DNA from: Multifurca ochricompacta
Lineage: Eukaryota > Basidiomycota > Agaricomycetes > Russulales > Russulaceae
Reading direction: 5' to 3'
Assembly (NCBI GenBank): GCA_022496185.1
Contig: WTXG01000125.1
Span: forward strand, 1 to 64,000
Length of the DNA stretch: 64,000 bases
Below, piece after piece: positions 32,176 through 45,098 of this stretch; within the stretch, counting starts at the first letter, position 1, and the number at the start of each line of letters is the position of its first letter. The translations under genes were made by a program, and so were the position numbers. The notes under the pieces were generated by a model. That model saw only the letters and a list, made by a program, of their open reading frames with translations. It was not told the DNA's origin and did not search any database.

Positions 32176-35100
32176 ATGGCTGATGACATGAAGATCACCC
32201 TGACCAAGTTAGCTGCAGATGGATCCAACTGGATCACTTACTGGGACCACATGAAGTGGACTTTCAATGTGAAGGGGCTATCTGAAATCATCACAAGTGC
32301 CATGATAACAGCCACTTACACCAATGCTGGCACAGTTGGAGGATGTTCCCCTGATGAACGATGGGCAATGCATGAAGCTACAGTCAAAGAGCTTATTGGC
32401 GTATCTGTACCTGACACAATCTTCAACCAGATCAAAGACAAGACCACAGCAAAGGACGTTTGGGACTCACTGAAGAACTTGTTCGAGAAGCGATCAAGTA
32501 GTTTGATGGTCGATCTGGGAAGGAAGTTTAGAAACTTGAAGTGTGGGGAGGACGATAATGTACATGCCCACCTTGACAACCTTGATGACATGCGAGAGAA
32601 GCTTGCATCTGTTGGGAGAACTATTGGCGAGGACGAATACATCGACATCCTCACAGGCTCCCTTCCACCATCTTATGACGCCGCCATCAATTCCCTCACA
32701 ACTGGATATGACTCCAGTAATTTGGCCTTGACACCTGCAGCTGTCAAAAGGGTCGCTATCAACACTTACGAAAAGAAGCTCCTCCGCAAAGACAAATCAC
32801 CTCAAGATGAAGCATTTGCAGCCAGTAGCCAGCACAAAAGAAGAGCAAGCGCGATGTCGAGTGCTTTAACTGCCACAAGAAGGGGCATGTTAAAGTGGAG
32901 TGCTGGGCAAAAGGAGGAGGAAAGGAGGGACAATGGCCGAAGAAGAAAGGCAATAGTGCGAACGCTGTTGCTGCAATCGTGGAGAAGACCAATGATATCG
33001 AGTCTTGGGCTGTGATAGAAGAATTAGGTGATCAAGAGAACGAGTCCTTGATCACGATGCAAGATCAAAGCGATCTACAAAACACATCAGTACATGACAT
33101 GGCGAGTGCAGCACTTACCACTGAAACCAGCTTTATGACTCTGGCACTTCACGACACATCTCCCCATTTCTCCAACGTTTCACTTCTTATTGATCTATTC
33201 CACCCAGAGCAATCACTGCAGCCGACAAACGAGTTTTCTATGCCATCAGAACTGGCGATCTTCAAATTGAGGTGCCGAATGGGCTGAAGACCACACCATT
33301 TATTCTCAAAGATGCTTTATATGCACCTGAAATTGGACTCACCATCATATCCATTGGACGTATTGCAAACGCCGGTTACACTGTTTCCTTTGAAGGCCAG
33401 GATTGCAAGATCAAAAATACAAAAGGAGATGAGATTGGTAAAATCAGTGCAAGCCCCAATGGGCTATACAAAGTCGAGCACATACACGCGGCGGCAGTTG
33501 CACCCGAACCCGAGAGAGTGGATATTCTCACGCTTCACAGACGCCTCGGACACATCTCAGCGGACTCCATCTGCACTTTGATCCGCAACAACGCAGTCAC
33601 CGGACTGCGACTAATAAATGATGTTTTTCCCCTTAGTTGTGAATCGTGCGACTATGCAAAGCTCACTCGCAAGACTATCAAGAAAGAACGAGCTACTCCG
33701 CCAGCTCAAGCTTTTGGAGAAGAGATACATACGGACTTATGGGGGCCATCACCATTGTCGACCATCGGAGGTCGCAAATACTATGTGACATTTACAGACG
33801 ATTACTCTCAATTCACTAGGCTGGAGCTACTCAAAAGCAAAGATGAAACAATTCACGCCTACAAAACTTTCACAAATTGGGCCTACACTCAGCATGGCAT
33901 ACGAATTTGATGACTGTGGTCTGACCGCAGAGGTGAGTTCACCAGTAATGAATTCACCAAGTTCCTGCAAGAGCAAGGAACCGAACGATGCCTCACAACA
34001 CACGACACTCCGCAACATAATGGTATAGTGGAATCTCTCAACCGACGACTTCTCAAGCACGTGCGCGCAATCCTGCATCACGCGCAACTCCCAAAGTATC
34101 TATGGGGCGAAGCAATTCATTTTGCTATTTGGCTGAAGAATCGTACATCTACGAAGGCACTGGGTAATGTGACACCTCATGAACGCCTCTATGGAGAGAA
34201 GCCTAACTTAGGACGGATCCCTGAGTGGGGTCAGCGCATCTGGGTCCACAATAATTCTGGCTCAAAACTAGACGCACGCGGACTGGAGGCAAGATGGGTG
34301 GGATACGACAGAGATAGCACACACACGCATCGTGTGTATTGGCCAGGCAGGCACACCATCTCTGTGGAAAGAGACATAAAGTTTGTACCCCCTACTGTGA
34401 CGGTGTATTCACCACTTCCTAGCCACACTACACCGAGTCCACCACAACCACCAACTGCGATGCTCCCGACACCTCCCGTTTCAGTAGTCACACAGCCACA
34501 GCAAAGGACTTCACCATCACCACCAGTCACAACTTATCAGCCGCCCACTTTCAGCACACTAGTACGCACACAAGTACGACCTCCAGCCACCAGCAGTGGA
34601 GAAGAAGAATTAGAAGATGAAGAAGTGGAAGAAGAATTAATGGAACCCACCGCAACCTCAAAAGGCAAAGCACCATTGCAAACACCAGACGCACCCAAAA
34701 AGAAGAAAATCGAGCCCACAGAACCAACACGAAAGTCTCAATGCCTGATAAAACTCTTGGAAATGATGCAACGAACCCTCAGTGCCCAAGGAGGATCACT
34801 GCCTGCTCGCAGAAGTACACCAACAGCCTCGACAATCTCCTCTAGACTCAAATATCACCATCCGGACACTCAAGAAGAAGGCTCTGCATCTATCGCTGAT
34901 CTATCTTCAAATACAGTTTATGCCTATCAGGCAGAATATGACAATATGATTGCAGCAGCTATTGAAGATGCTGAAGGCGACCCAAGATCACTCACCAAAG
35001 CCAAAACACGCAATGACTGGCCTCTTTGGAAGGAGGCTATGGACCGCGAAATACTCACTCTGGAAAAGGCAAATATGTGGATTACAGTCCCACGTCCCAA

Positions 35101-36589
35101 CGACAAGAACATAGTTGGATCAAAGTGGGTCTTTCATATCAAACGCAAGGCTGACGGTTCTGTGGAGAAGTACAAAGCGAGACTCATTGCACGCAGCTTT
35201 ACCCAAGTATATGGAGTCAACTATTTCGACACATTTTCTCCCGTTGCCAAACTAACCAGTTTCCGCACCATACTGGCACTGGCAGCACGATACGACTGGG
35301 AAATTGATTCCTTTGACTTCAATGGAGCATATCTCAATGGAGAACTCGACGCAGATGAAGAAATATACATGCAAGCTCCACCTGGCTATGAAAACCAAGA
35401 TGGTGACACTGTGAAGAAACTACAGAAGTCACTTTACGGTCTAAAACAAGCTGGGCGAAAGTGGTATGACACACTTTCGCATGCCCTTACTGACCTGGGT
35501 TTCCACGTTAGCAATGCAGATCCAGGTGTATTCCACATTCGCATCGAAAAACACATATTAATACTCGCCATCCACGTCGACGACTGTGCCTTCACAGGCA
35601 GCTCAAGCAACTTGATTACCCAATACAAAGCCAAGTTGAACGCACGATATGCTCTTACAGACTTAGGGCCAATTCATTGGCTGCTAGGTATCAAGATTTC
35701 ACGCGACAGAGAAGCAAGAACAATATCATTATCTCAAACCTCATACATCAATTCCATTCTTGTGCGATTCAAATTAGAAGATGTAAAACCTTACAACACT
35801 GCAATGCCACCAGGAGTTCAATACTCCCGTAATGACTCACTGCGAACACCGACCGATGCCGAAAAGATGAAGAGAACGCCATACTGTGAGGCAATTGGAA
35901 GCCTCATGTACGCTTCAGTTGGTACACGTCCCGACATCGCCTACGCTGTCTCAACTCTATCACAATTTCTCAAAAACCCTGGTCAAATTCACTGGGAAGC
36001 AGCCAAAAGAATCATGTGGTATCTTTCCGGCACTAGAGACATGGAACTGACCTATGGTGGCAAGTGCCACGACCTCATAGGATTCACCGACTCTGATGGA
36101 GCAAACCAAGAACACAGACATGCTATCTCAGGCTACACATTCCTCATCGACGGCGGCGCAGTATCCTTGAGTTCCAGAAAACAAGAACTAGTCACCCTAT
36201 CCACTGCCGAGTCCGAATACATTGCAGCAACGCACGCAGCAAAAGAAGCTATCTGGCTTCGCAGACTCATTCAAGAACTACTCCCTTCTCACACCAGTCC
36301 GACGACTCTATATTGCGACAATCAATCTGCGATCAAACTAGCAACTGAAGATAACTACCATGCACGAACAAAACACATTGACATTCGCTATCACTTCATT
36401 CGAGACGTGATATCAAACGGCACAATCAAAATCATTTATTGTCCCACTGATGATATGACTGCAGATATTTTTACGAAAGCCCTTCCGAGATGGAAGGTGA
36501 AGTATCATACTTCCTGCCTAGGCCTACGTTGCACTTGTGAGGGGAGTGATGGATCTGGATCTCAAGACATGCAAATCGGACAAGCTTAA
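32176..36589 (+). pseudogene. copia3 gag-pol polyprotein, broken
   Basis: It starts MADDMKITLTKLAADGSNW, a UBN2-type copia Gag. A zinc knuckle CFNCHKKGHVKVEC lies near 32857 in a shifted frame. The integrase has the zinc region HRRLGH...CESCDYAK, then DLWGPSP, SDRRGEF and PQHNGIVESLNR. RT has FDFNGAYLNGELD, LYGLKQAG and HVDDCAF (YVDD altered to HVDD); RNase H has TDSDGANQ and STAESEYIA. Frameshifts lie near 32880 and 33280, and two adjacent TGA stops near 33908-33914. From 34028 the frame is open to the end (853 codons). Confidence 0.9.
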
Positions 36590-36986
36590 TTCTTTGGACA
36601 CCACTCAAAATTCTAAGGTTTCATGTTTGGAAGAGTAAATGCATTCAACCTTTCCATTTTATTACTCCGGTTTTATTTTATTCAAGCGCAACTTAAATCT
36701 GTTACAGTTAATCATTCTATTGCACACCTCCTTTTACTCAGCATCGCATGCGTTATATTTCATTCTAAAGGACTTGTAGTTTACATTGTATGAACCCCTA
36801 GCCATTGCTTTTGGCTTTCTGCTTCGACTCCTTTGTATTGTGTCTCCTATTTGACTCCTATAGTATAAACTGTATAAAAAACCTATTAGTTTTGCTTGTA
36901 TCAAATCAGAGTTTCTTGCTTCGTGTCCACCTCTAAACCCACTTGTGCATCTCCACTTGTCTTCTTTTGCGTCCATAATCATACCA
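36547..36986 (+). repeat. copia3 3' LTR
   Basis: 440 bp, beginning inside the last codons of pol, so the polyprotein reading frame overlaps the LTR by about 40 bp. Confidence 0.93.
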
Positions 36987-38030
36987 GCTAGCAATAGGGG
37001 ATTTGGATTCTCTGATGTATCCCTTGGCAAGGTGGTCATTTAAGAAGGTGTCTAGTGCTTTCTGCTCCTCAGGGGTGAGCTTGTAGATGCCACAGTCCCA
37101 TACTTTGGCATCTGGTTTAAGTTCTATGGCATGGTCCCATGGTTGGTGCTGTGGTAAATGTTGAGAGGCTTTCTCTTCAAAGACAGATCAGTATGCAAGG
37201 TATTCAGGGGGAGTTGTTCTTCTAAGGAGGTAGGGGTCTTCACTTGATCTGCAGCAATCTGGGTGGACATGGTGGTCTTGGCACGAATGTGGACAATGAA
37301 CTCAGGAGGTACTTCTTCTGGAATTATCATGGGATGATCTGTGATTAAGGCTGCAAAGGTTTCTGCTGCTGCTATGAGTGTCTGGTCCATCAAGGGCTTT
37401 ACTGTGACTGTAGATAGGGTGGGACAAGAGGGATGTGTTGAAGCAAGGGTCAGAGGGGACATGGTAAGGGTGCAGGATGTGGGACAGTGTTTCAAGGTCA
37501 GAGTGTCTTTCTTCCAGTTAACTTCTGGGTTGTGGCAACATAGCCAGTCCATTCCTAGGATAATGTCATGATCCCCTATGTTGGTGACATAGAACTCTGC
37601 AAGTTCTTCATGATATTGGTCTTGGAAGGGTAGTTGCAATGTCTGGGTTGTGGTGTGGTGGATAGCTCCATTAGCATTACTAGTACCATCCATGTTCTTG
37701 ACTCGGAAAGGTTTGGCAAGGGTGCTCAAGGTTAGGTGATGTGCTTTGGCATAGTCTTGGTGGATTATCAATCCTTCTGCCCCACTATCTATTAGGGCAC
37801 GTGCACTGATTTTCTTCCCAGTGTTTTGTCCAATGAGTTCTGCTTTGAGCACAATAGAAGGTGATCTAGCATTTCTAGTCACTAACAAGGATACATGCTC
37901 AAAACCAAGGTTATCTAGGGCTGTGGAGCAGCTCATACAAGGAACACTGGGGGTACAAGAAGTCCTCACAGACAGCACAGCTGTAGGACACATTAAAAAT
38001 CCAAAGGTCCATCCTTGTCCATCATATATG
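36987..38030 (-). pseudogene. gypsy2 pol: aspartic protease and RT N-terminus
   Basis: The protease motif ALIDSGAEGLIIHQ lies near 37780 and IGDHDIILGMDWL near 37560. A frameshift near 37125-37185 separates it from PWDHAIELKPDA and KGYIRESKSP, the RT N-terminal region, which joins to 31631 after copia3 is removed. Nothing upstream of the protease (gag) is left. Confidence 0.85.
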
Positions 38031-38040
38031 GTACTGGATC

Positions 38041-38543
38041 TGTGAAACAGGCATGAGGCGCAGCATACTGACTGTAGAACGTTAGTGGGTTAGGCTAGAC
38101 AAAGAAAGTTACTTCAGAGGTTAGAAGAACTCTATATTACTATACTACTGACCTAGACAAAGAAAGTTCTATGTAAAGAATGTTAGTCTAATAGTTAAGT
38201 AGATAGTATAGAAAGCACTTACACTTCAGAGGTTAGAAGAACTCTGAAGTGGAAGAGACGAAACAGACACCCTTATATACTATCCAAGGGTGGTCTGTGC
38301 ACTGGGAATAAGTCCACAAGTGCCGGACAGAGTCCAAACAACAAACATGAGGGAGAAAGGCCATTGGCCACTACAGAAATCACATGTTACATGGTGTATC
38401 AGTCAGCTACTGCGGAATGTGAGAAAGAAAGTAATAATGATAATGTAAATAGTCCGAAACTCCGGTATCTAATCTAATCTACAAAGTAGCTAATCTAATC
38501 ACCTGATGCCTGAAGCATCACCGAACATCTTCAGTGTTCAACA
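38041..38543 (-). repeat. copia1 3' LTR
   Basis: Four transitions from the other LTR were noticed; three are CpG-type and one is TC to TT. There are no indels. Confidence 0.93.
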
Positions 38544-38679
38544 TCCCTCCATGCTGAAGGCATCTGGTCATGGATGGGAAATGAGTTGGATGAGCACACT
38601 GCCATCACAATTAAATGAGCACATCGCCAGCCAGAGATCCAACTTCTCTAACTCTTTGAGTGCAAGAGAGGCATGGTGT

Positions 38680-41600
38680 TCAGAGGCATATCGAGGTGAT
38701 TCGCTTATGCAAGCTGAAACCATACACACCTCTTGTGTCACTCTCGAAGTCGAGAATTTCACTCATGGTGGGAAAGTGAAACTGGTATACAAAGTCTCCA
38801 GATTCCAGCTCTCTCATTCCAGCATAAGTCCAAGCCTTTACCATGGTTTCAAACGATGCTCTTGGTAGAGACTTAGTGAAGCCATCTGCCAGCATCTCAC
38901 CAGTGGGGTCGCACTAACTCAATTATGTGCGATTCAATATACCCCCTAATGGTATGGTACTTGATCAGAATATGCTTTGACCGCCTTCCTGTGACTGGGT
39001 TTAATGCCAAATCCACAGCACCCTTATTATCACAGTGGAGTAGTATAGGGGAGGATACCTCATACCCTAGTTCCTCCATAAAAGTCCTATACCACGCTGC
39101 CTGATTTGCAGCCTCAGAGAGGCTCATATACTCGGCTTCAGTGGTGGACTGTGCTACTGTCTTCTGCTTTCTGGAACACCATGAGATGGCACCATTTGCC
39201 AAGAAAAACATGTAGCCTGAGGTAGAGCGGCAGTCCTCCTGATCTCCCCATGAGGAATCTGCAAAGCCATGAAGGCCACTCTCCCCATTCCCTCCAGAAT
39301 ATCGCAACTTGCAGTCTTTTGTACTATTAAGATACTTTAAGACATATTTTGCAAGTCGCATATGATCTTGAGAGGGATTGGAAGCATATTGACTAAGGCG
39401 CGCCACAGCAAAACTGATGTCAGGTCTGCTTCCGATCTGCACCCATAGCAGAGACCCCATCAACTGTTGGTACTTCTTTATTTCAGAAGTAGATGCCTGG
39501 CCATCAAATTTGACCAGATGTACATCAGCGCCAGAGGGAAGAGGAGTATATACTCGGTTGGAATCCCTCATCCCAAACTTCTCAATAATAGATAAAATGT
39601 AGGCTGCTTGGTCAATCTCCAGCGTCTTATTAGGACGATCCCTGGTGATATTAACTCCAAGGTACAACTGGATTTCTCCCAAGTCAGTCATCTCATATCG
39701 ATTAGATAGAGCTGACTTCAGCCACGTTATCTTTTATTGGAAGACCCAAGTATAGTAATGTCATCTACATATAGAATGACATAAAGTGAATCACCCTCCT
39801 CCTTTTGATGATACACGTATACTCCTGCATCAGAGTACATCCGAGTGAAGCCCAGTTCATTAAGAACTGCATGGAATTGTAGATTCCATGCTCAGGAGGC
39901 TTGTTTGAGGCCGTATAATGCTTTTTGTAGCCTACAAACTTTGGACTCTTGACCAGCAATGACGAAACCAACTGGTTGCTCCATATAAATCTCTTCATCC
40001 AGATCGCCATGTAGGAATGCCGATTTGACATCCATTTGGTGGATTTCCCAATCCTCTAGCATAGCTAGCGCTAGTAATAATCTAAGTGATTCAAATCTGG
40101 CAACTGGAGAGAATGTTTCATCAAAGTCCACTCCTTCTACTTGGGTGAACCCTTTTGCCACAAGCCTAGCACGAAACCGTCCATCTGGTTTCAACTTAAA
40201 GACCCATTTTGATTTGACAGCCTTTCTTCCTTTTGGAAGATCTTCAAGGCGCCACACATTTAGTTTATCTAAGGCATCAATTTCATATCTACATGCCTCA
40301 AGCCATTCATTGGCATTATCAGACTGCATTGCCTCCTGAAAAGTCAGGGGATCTCTATAAGAGACTCCTGCGGCATTAAGCAATTCCATGTGCCCAAGTC
40401 TGGAAGAACCCTGCACAAACTCAGCATTATCCTCATTATAAAATCGAGGATTCATGCGACGTGAACGTTTGGGACGGGCAGTATCAAGATCTAGATCTTC
40501 CTGCACAGCCCTGTCACATTGTTGAGATCGTGGACTTTCCCTAGTAAAAACTGGTTGGGAAATTTTGCCAACATTCTTTTTAGACTGTCTTTTGGCATGG
40601 GTTCTCTGGGGGAGTTCAGAGGGTTCCATTATTTGGGATGGAGGTGTCTGATAGATAGTAACATCATGTGTCTCATTTTCGGGTGTGGTAGGCTCAGGAT
40701 TTACTTGAGGAGGTTCCACTACCTCCTGTTCCTCAACCTCGGCATCCTTATCTTCAGGAGCCTGAGGAACTGTGGCTGTTGCTGGTTGAGGCTGGACAGG
40801 CCTCTCAACTTCTAGTACAAAAGGCGTAACTTTTTCCTTTTGTTTTCCCTTGTTGTCCTTAGCAAGGTTGGATGGGAAGGATCCTTCATCAAATGTCACA
40901 TCTCTTGACAATACAAAGGATCGAGTATGCATATCCCAAAGAAGGTATCCTTTAGAGTGGGGCACATACCCGACAAAGACTGTCTCCCTGGCTTTATGAT
41001 CCAGTTTACGTCTTTTGTCCTCTGGGACAGTGTAATAGGCTAAGCAGCCAAAAATTTTAAAGTATGAGACATCTGGAATGTCCCCATCCAGAAGCTCAAG
41101 CGGTGTCCTCCACTTATTAGAGCGGATTGGTGTTCTGTTGTATATGTGACAGGCGGTTCGCACTGCACATTCCCAGAAACCAAGGGAAAGACCAGCATGA
41201 TGCAGCATACTGGTGGCCTTTTCCATAATGGTTCTGTTGAACCTTTCAGCCCTTCCATTCTGTTGTGGGGAATATGGTATTGTCAATTTATGCTCTATGC
41301 CAGCCTGCTCAAGTATTGACTTCAGCTCCCTATTGACAAATTCGCCACCTCGGTCTGTGTGTAAGGTCTTTATTTTCTTGTCTGTTTTATTTTCCAAGAA
41401 TGCCTTAATATTACTGAAGACTGATGTGAAATCACTTTTTGCTTTCATAGCAACAACTAGAGCTGTCCTGCTAAAGTCATCTATGAAAGTGGCGAAGTAT
41501 AGGTTCCCTTGAGTTGAGGTACATTGCAAAGGACCGACTAAGTCACTATGAATGACCTCCAAGGGTGCTGAAGCTCTCTTTTGAGAGGGAGGGAATGGAA

Positions 41601-43163
41601 GACGGTGTGATTTTCCCATTTCACAGCCATAACACAGCTTGTCTTCCACTTGGCTATTATCAATGCTAAGGCCTTTTACAGCCTTAGGAGCATATCTTTT
41701 GAGGGCCTCTTTTGACATATGACCCATGCGCAAATGCCAGGTTTCAAGGCTAGTTGATGCAGATTTGTGGGAAGCAGTATTTAGATTCTGCATTGTTTTC
41801 CCAAAGACCCAATAGAGTCCCATAGCCTTGACACCTTCCGCTATAATTGTATTATTGTACTTTATTTTGACCTCAGATGGAGAAAATTCCACTGAGCCAC
41901 CCTTGTCTGTGATGCAGCTTGTTGACAGTATTCTTTCACTGCCAGGCATGTAAAAGACATTATTTAACTCTAACTCATAATTATTATGAGTTTTGAGTAT
42001 GACTTTGCCTGTTCCTTCAACTTGGACTATGGAACCATCACCAATTGTCACCTGATGTCCCTTGTGTGGGAAATACTCAGAGAAATCGTCTAAGTATGGT
42101 GTAAAGTGAGTGGTGGCTCCACTGTCCATCATCCAAGGATTGCTGCCATCATCGACTTCTTGTGTGTGCTCGGTCATCATATAAAGTGAAATACGAGGTG
42201 TCTCATGCACCTCCTGTATTCTGCCACTACCATTAACTATGGTAGCTACTTGTGTGGAGTTATTATGTACACTGGGGCCTTGCCCCTTCCTCTTGTTGCC
42301 CTTTTTGCCTGCATCAGCATTGGCTCTGTCCTGTTTCCTTTGCCGACATTCATTAGCCTTGTGGCCCGGCTTCTGGCAATAGAAGCAGGTGACATCATTG
42401 GACGATGATGCACCTGCAGGAGGTGGTGTGAAAGATACTTGTTTTTTATTTTTGTTTTTGTTGACATGGGCTGCCTTGTTAAGGGCAGCCCCAACACCAC
42501 TTCCTGCGGGGCCGGCTAGTCGGCTTTCCTCATTTAGGAACCTTTGTACAAGGTCCTGAGGGGAAAGGCGGTCAGGAGGACCTGACACCAGGATTGAGCC
42601 AGCAATGGCTGAGTAGGATGGAGGTAGGGATTGGAGCAAAATAAAGCTCATCTGGAGATCAGAGATCTCCATCCCATTCTCTTGAGGGTACTCCTCACAT
42701 CCAGCACATGCTGCAACTGGGGTCTGAATTGTTTACCCTCCTCCAAGCGGAAGGAGGACACAGAACACCACAAGTTGTAGGTGGCCATGCTACCTACTGA
42801 GCCATAGAGCGATTCCAAATGCTCATATTTGGCATTGACAGAAGGATAAGTTCTGTCAGAGGCAATTTGGGAGTATGTTTCTGGCGATGTGACCATCACC
42901 AGAACTCCCATGAGGACTTCCTCAACTCTATTCCACTCCACGTACATAGGCTCAGACCAAAGCGCAAAACACTTGGCATATTCGTCATCCTTTTCTCCAT
43001 CCTCTGGCTTGGGAGGATTGAGGAACTCAGGGGCATCATGCATGATATGCCTCTTCATCCCATTGATCCTCAGCAGGGCAGTGAAGGACACCGACCACTG
43101 CTGCCAGTTGGAGCCATCAAGTTTGTCAAACTTGAAAGTGGGGGGGAAGACGATGGAAGACAT
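38680..43163 (-). pseudogene. copia1 gag-pol polyprotein, few breaks
   Basis: It starts MSSIVFPPTFKFDKLDGSNW (Gag) at 43163. The zinc knuckle is CFYCQKPGHKANEC; the protease WMMDSGATTHFTP; the integrase zinc region HLRMGHMSKE...CYGCEMGK and core HSDLVGPLQ, HTDRGGEF, PQQNGRAERFNRT. RT has MDVKSAFLHGDLDEEIYM and LYGLKQAS; RNase H has DSSWGDQED and STTEAEYMSL. Breaks are a one-base deletion in Gag near 42665, a TGA near 39893 just after LYGLKQAS, a frameshift near 39730 in the RT YVDD region and one near 38896. Confidence 0.92.
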
Positions 43164-44082
43164 TGAGATGATTTTAAAAAGGTTGATCCTGGTTCCAAGG
43201 AGCAATTAGAACCAGTTGTCCAGGTCTCATTTAAGAGGGCCCATCCACTCTGTGGCGCTATGCTTCAGAACTTAAAGAAGTCCTGCCTCTGATGTGCAAC
43301 TTCTAAGTAGTATAGTAAGCTGTCTAGCGCCATCTACAACAAGTCCTAAGCCCACATCAGGGGGACATTGTGTAAATAGATGGGGAGTCATGTCATGGAG
43401 GAGCCAACTGCAAGTTCCACTAGAGACAAAGGGTATAGAGCCCTTCCTCTAGTGCTGGTGGTGGAGTCCATGATTAAGCCCTAGATGATTGGGGCCATGA
43501 CTATAGTAGACTATTAGGTTTCCTCTGGTTGGGGCAAACCCCCAATGAAAGCAGCAGGTACTTCTGCCCAGAGACAAAACCCTCTAGCTACTGTGTAAAT
43601 ACTATAGTAGTTCAAGCCTACTTGTATTGAGCCCAAGCGTCATGGGAGTGACTACCCATGCCTTGTTCTAGACCCTAAACTCTACCAGCAGGTCGCTAAA
43701 CCTGGCTTACGGATCGAGCCAAGCATTGACTGAACCTATAGCTCCAAGCCTTCTGGGCAAGGGGCCTACTAAGACTATGGATGGGACGAAAACCCAGCTA
43801 CAACTAAGAATACTATTTACTTAGAGCGCACATGAGGAACTCAAGGTGTTTCACCCGCTTAGGGTCCCTCGTCACCTCTTGCAAGAATCCCCTGAGGGAC
43901 TAGCCAGACAGATCAAGGTGGGCACATAAAGCGCACCACCTTGTGGACAGTTAAGGGCAAGGAAAGAAATCGAAGCTCACTGTAAGACTGATTGGGAAAA
44001 GACGATGTAGTCTTGAAGCTGGTGAGCTTGAAGAAAGGTTTGGACTGATCAAAAGAAATGACAGATCAGTAAAGCGTGCCCA
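43164..44082 (-). ncRNA. copia1 long conserved 5' leader
   Basis: Non-coding RNA leader between primer site and gag ATG, with no long reading frame. Blocks such as the 120 bp near 43383-43503 are about 95% identical to the copia2 leader, higher than gag. It contains a perfect hairpin CATGGG-8 nt-CCCATG at 43641-43660. Likely roles are packaging, dimerisation or translation control (inference). Confidence 0.55.
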
Positions 44083-44094
44083 GGGCCCATAACC
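44083..44094 (-). other. copia1 primer-binding site, half-tRNA-iMet type
   Basis: On the coding strand GGTTATGGGCCC directly follows the 5' LTR, as in copia2 and copia3. Confidence 0.75.
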
Positions 44095-44597
44095 TGTGAA
44101 ACAGGCATGAGGCGCAGCATACTGACTGTAGAACATTAGTGGGTTAGGCTAGACAAAGAAAGTTACTTCAGAGGTTAGAAGAACTCTATATTACTATACT
44201 ACTGACCTAGACAAAGAAAGTTCTATGTAAAGAACGTTAGTCTAATAGTTAAGTAGATAGTATAGAAAGCACTTACACTTCAGAGGTTAGAAGAACTCTG
44301 AAGTGGAAGAGATGAAACAGACACCCTTATATACTATCCAAGGGTGGTCTGTGCACTGGGAATAAGTCCACAAGTGCCGGACAGAGTCCAAACAACAAAC
44401 ATGAGGGAGAAAGGCCATTGGCCACTACAGAAATCACATGTTACATGGTGTATCAGTCAGCTACTGCGGAATGTGAGAAAGAAAGTAATAATGATAATGT
44501 AAATAGTCCGAAACTCCGGTATCTAATCTAATCTACAAAGTAGCTAATCTAATCACCTGATGCCTGAAGCATCACCGAACATCTTTAGTGTTCAACA
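44095..44597 (-). repeat. copia1 5' LTR
   Basis: 503 bp; TATATAAGGG-type promoter motif on the minus strand near 44330. Confidence 0.93.
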
Positions 44598-45098
44598 CCC
44601 TTTCCCTTGCAGCAGTCACTCAAGGAGAAGAATGTCTCACCCAGATCCAGACAGCCTTAATTGGTACCACCACTACCTGGTCTGACCTTGAAACTCCCAC
44701 AGAAAATACCTCTGACTTCAAAGGAAGTTCTCCTGCATCCAGATGATGTTGCCTCTGCAATATTGATCTTTGTACCTGTAGTTTTTGTCCAGACACCCCC
44801 CCTACCCCCCCAGGCATAGTATTGTGGAGGCCTTCAGCCTTTGATACATACTTACCTTCACATTACTTGATCTAAATAGAGAAAAGAAATAAAAAGGACT
44901 CCTTTGCATTGTGGCTAGTATTACTGACTGGGCTATCAACCTGGCATCCCAACACAGAAGAAGTCAGTCCAACTCCCCCCAAGACAGAAGAAGAAATCCT
45001 AGAAGACATAGCAGTAATGACACACCTGCCACACCTGCCCCCACCACACCTCCAGAAGACAAAGAGCACAAACCCATCCCAGTCCCAGTGCACCCCCA
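44598..45098. other. Unassigned remnant between copia1 and a gypsy LTR
   Basis: About 500 bp. One + frame reads LTQIQTALIGTTTTWSDLET, and near 44930-45090 another reads NSPQDRRRNPRRHSS followed by a Pro/Thr stretch. These could be Gag-like pieces but match nothing I can name. C-runs near 44795-44810. No intact gene. Confidence 0.35.

Larger units (their letters stand above)
31632..36986 (+). mobile_element. copia3: full-length Ty1/copia element, 5355 bp
   Basis: 440-bp LTRs at 31632-32071 and 36547-36986 (TGATGGATCTGG to ATCATACCA), flanked by GCTAG (31627-31631, 36987-36991). Gag-pol is on the + strand and the purine tract GAGGGGAG precedes the 3' LTR. LTR differences are nearly all CpG transitions. 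Confidence 0.95.
28303..38040 (-). mobile_element. gypsy2: 5'-truncated chromovirus (28303-31631 plus 36992-38040)
   Basis: A second chromovirus family, clearly diverged from gypsy1/3. On the minus strand, protease (37993 leftwards), RT, RNase H, integrase and chromodomain are followed by a purine tract and the 3' LTR (28303-28871). It is interrupted by copia3. Gag, primer site and 5' LTR are missing because copia1 abuts at 38041. Confidence 0.9.
38041..44597 (-). mobile_element. copia1: full-length Ty1/copia element without TSD
   Basis: 503-bp LTRs at 38041-38543 and 44095-44597 (TGTGAAACAGGC to AGTGTTCAACA on the + strand). Minus-strand gag-pol, a 0.93-kb leader, primer site GGTTATGGGCCC (complement of 44083-44094) and a purine-rich GGAGGGA before the 3' LTR. 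The flanks GGATC and CCCTT do not match. Confidence 0.93.

Noticed and set aside
40519..40815. + strand frame of 98 codons in copia1
   Set aside because: It is antisense to the Pro/Glu-rich linker between integrase and RT in copia1; no independent support.
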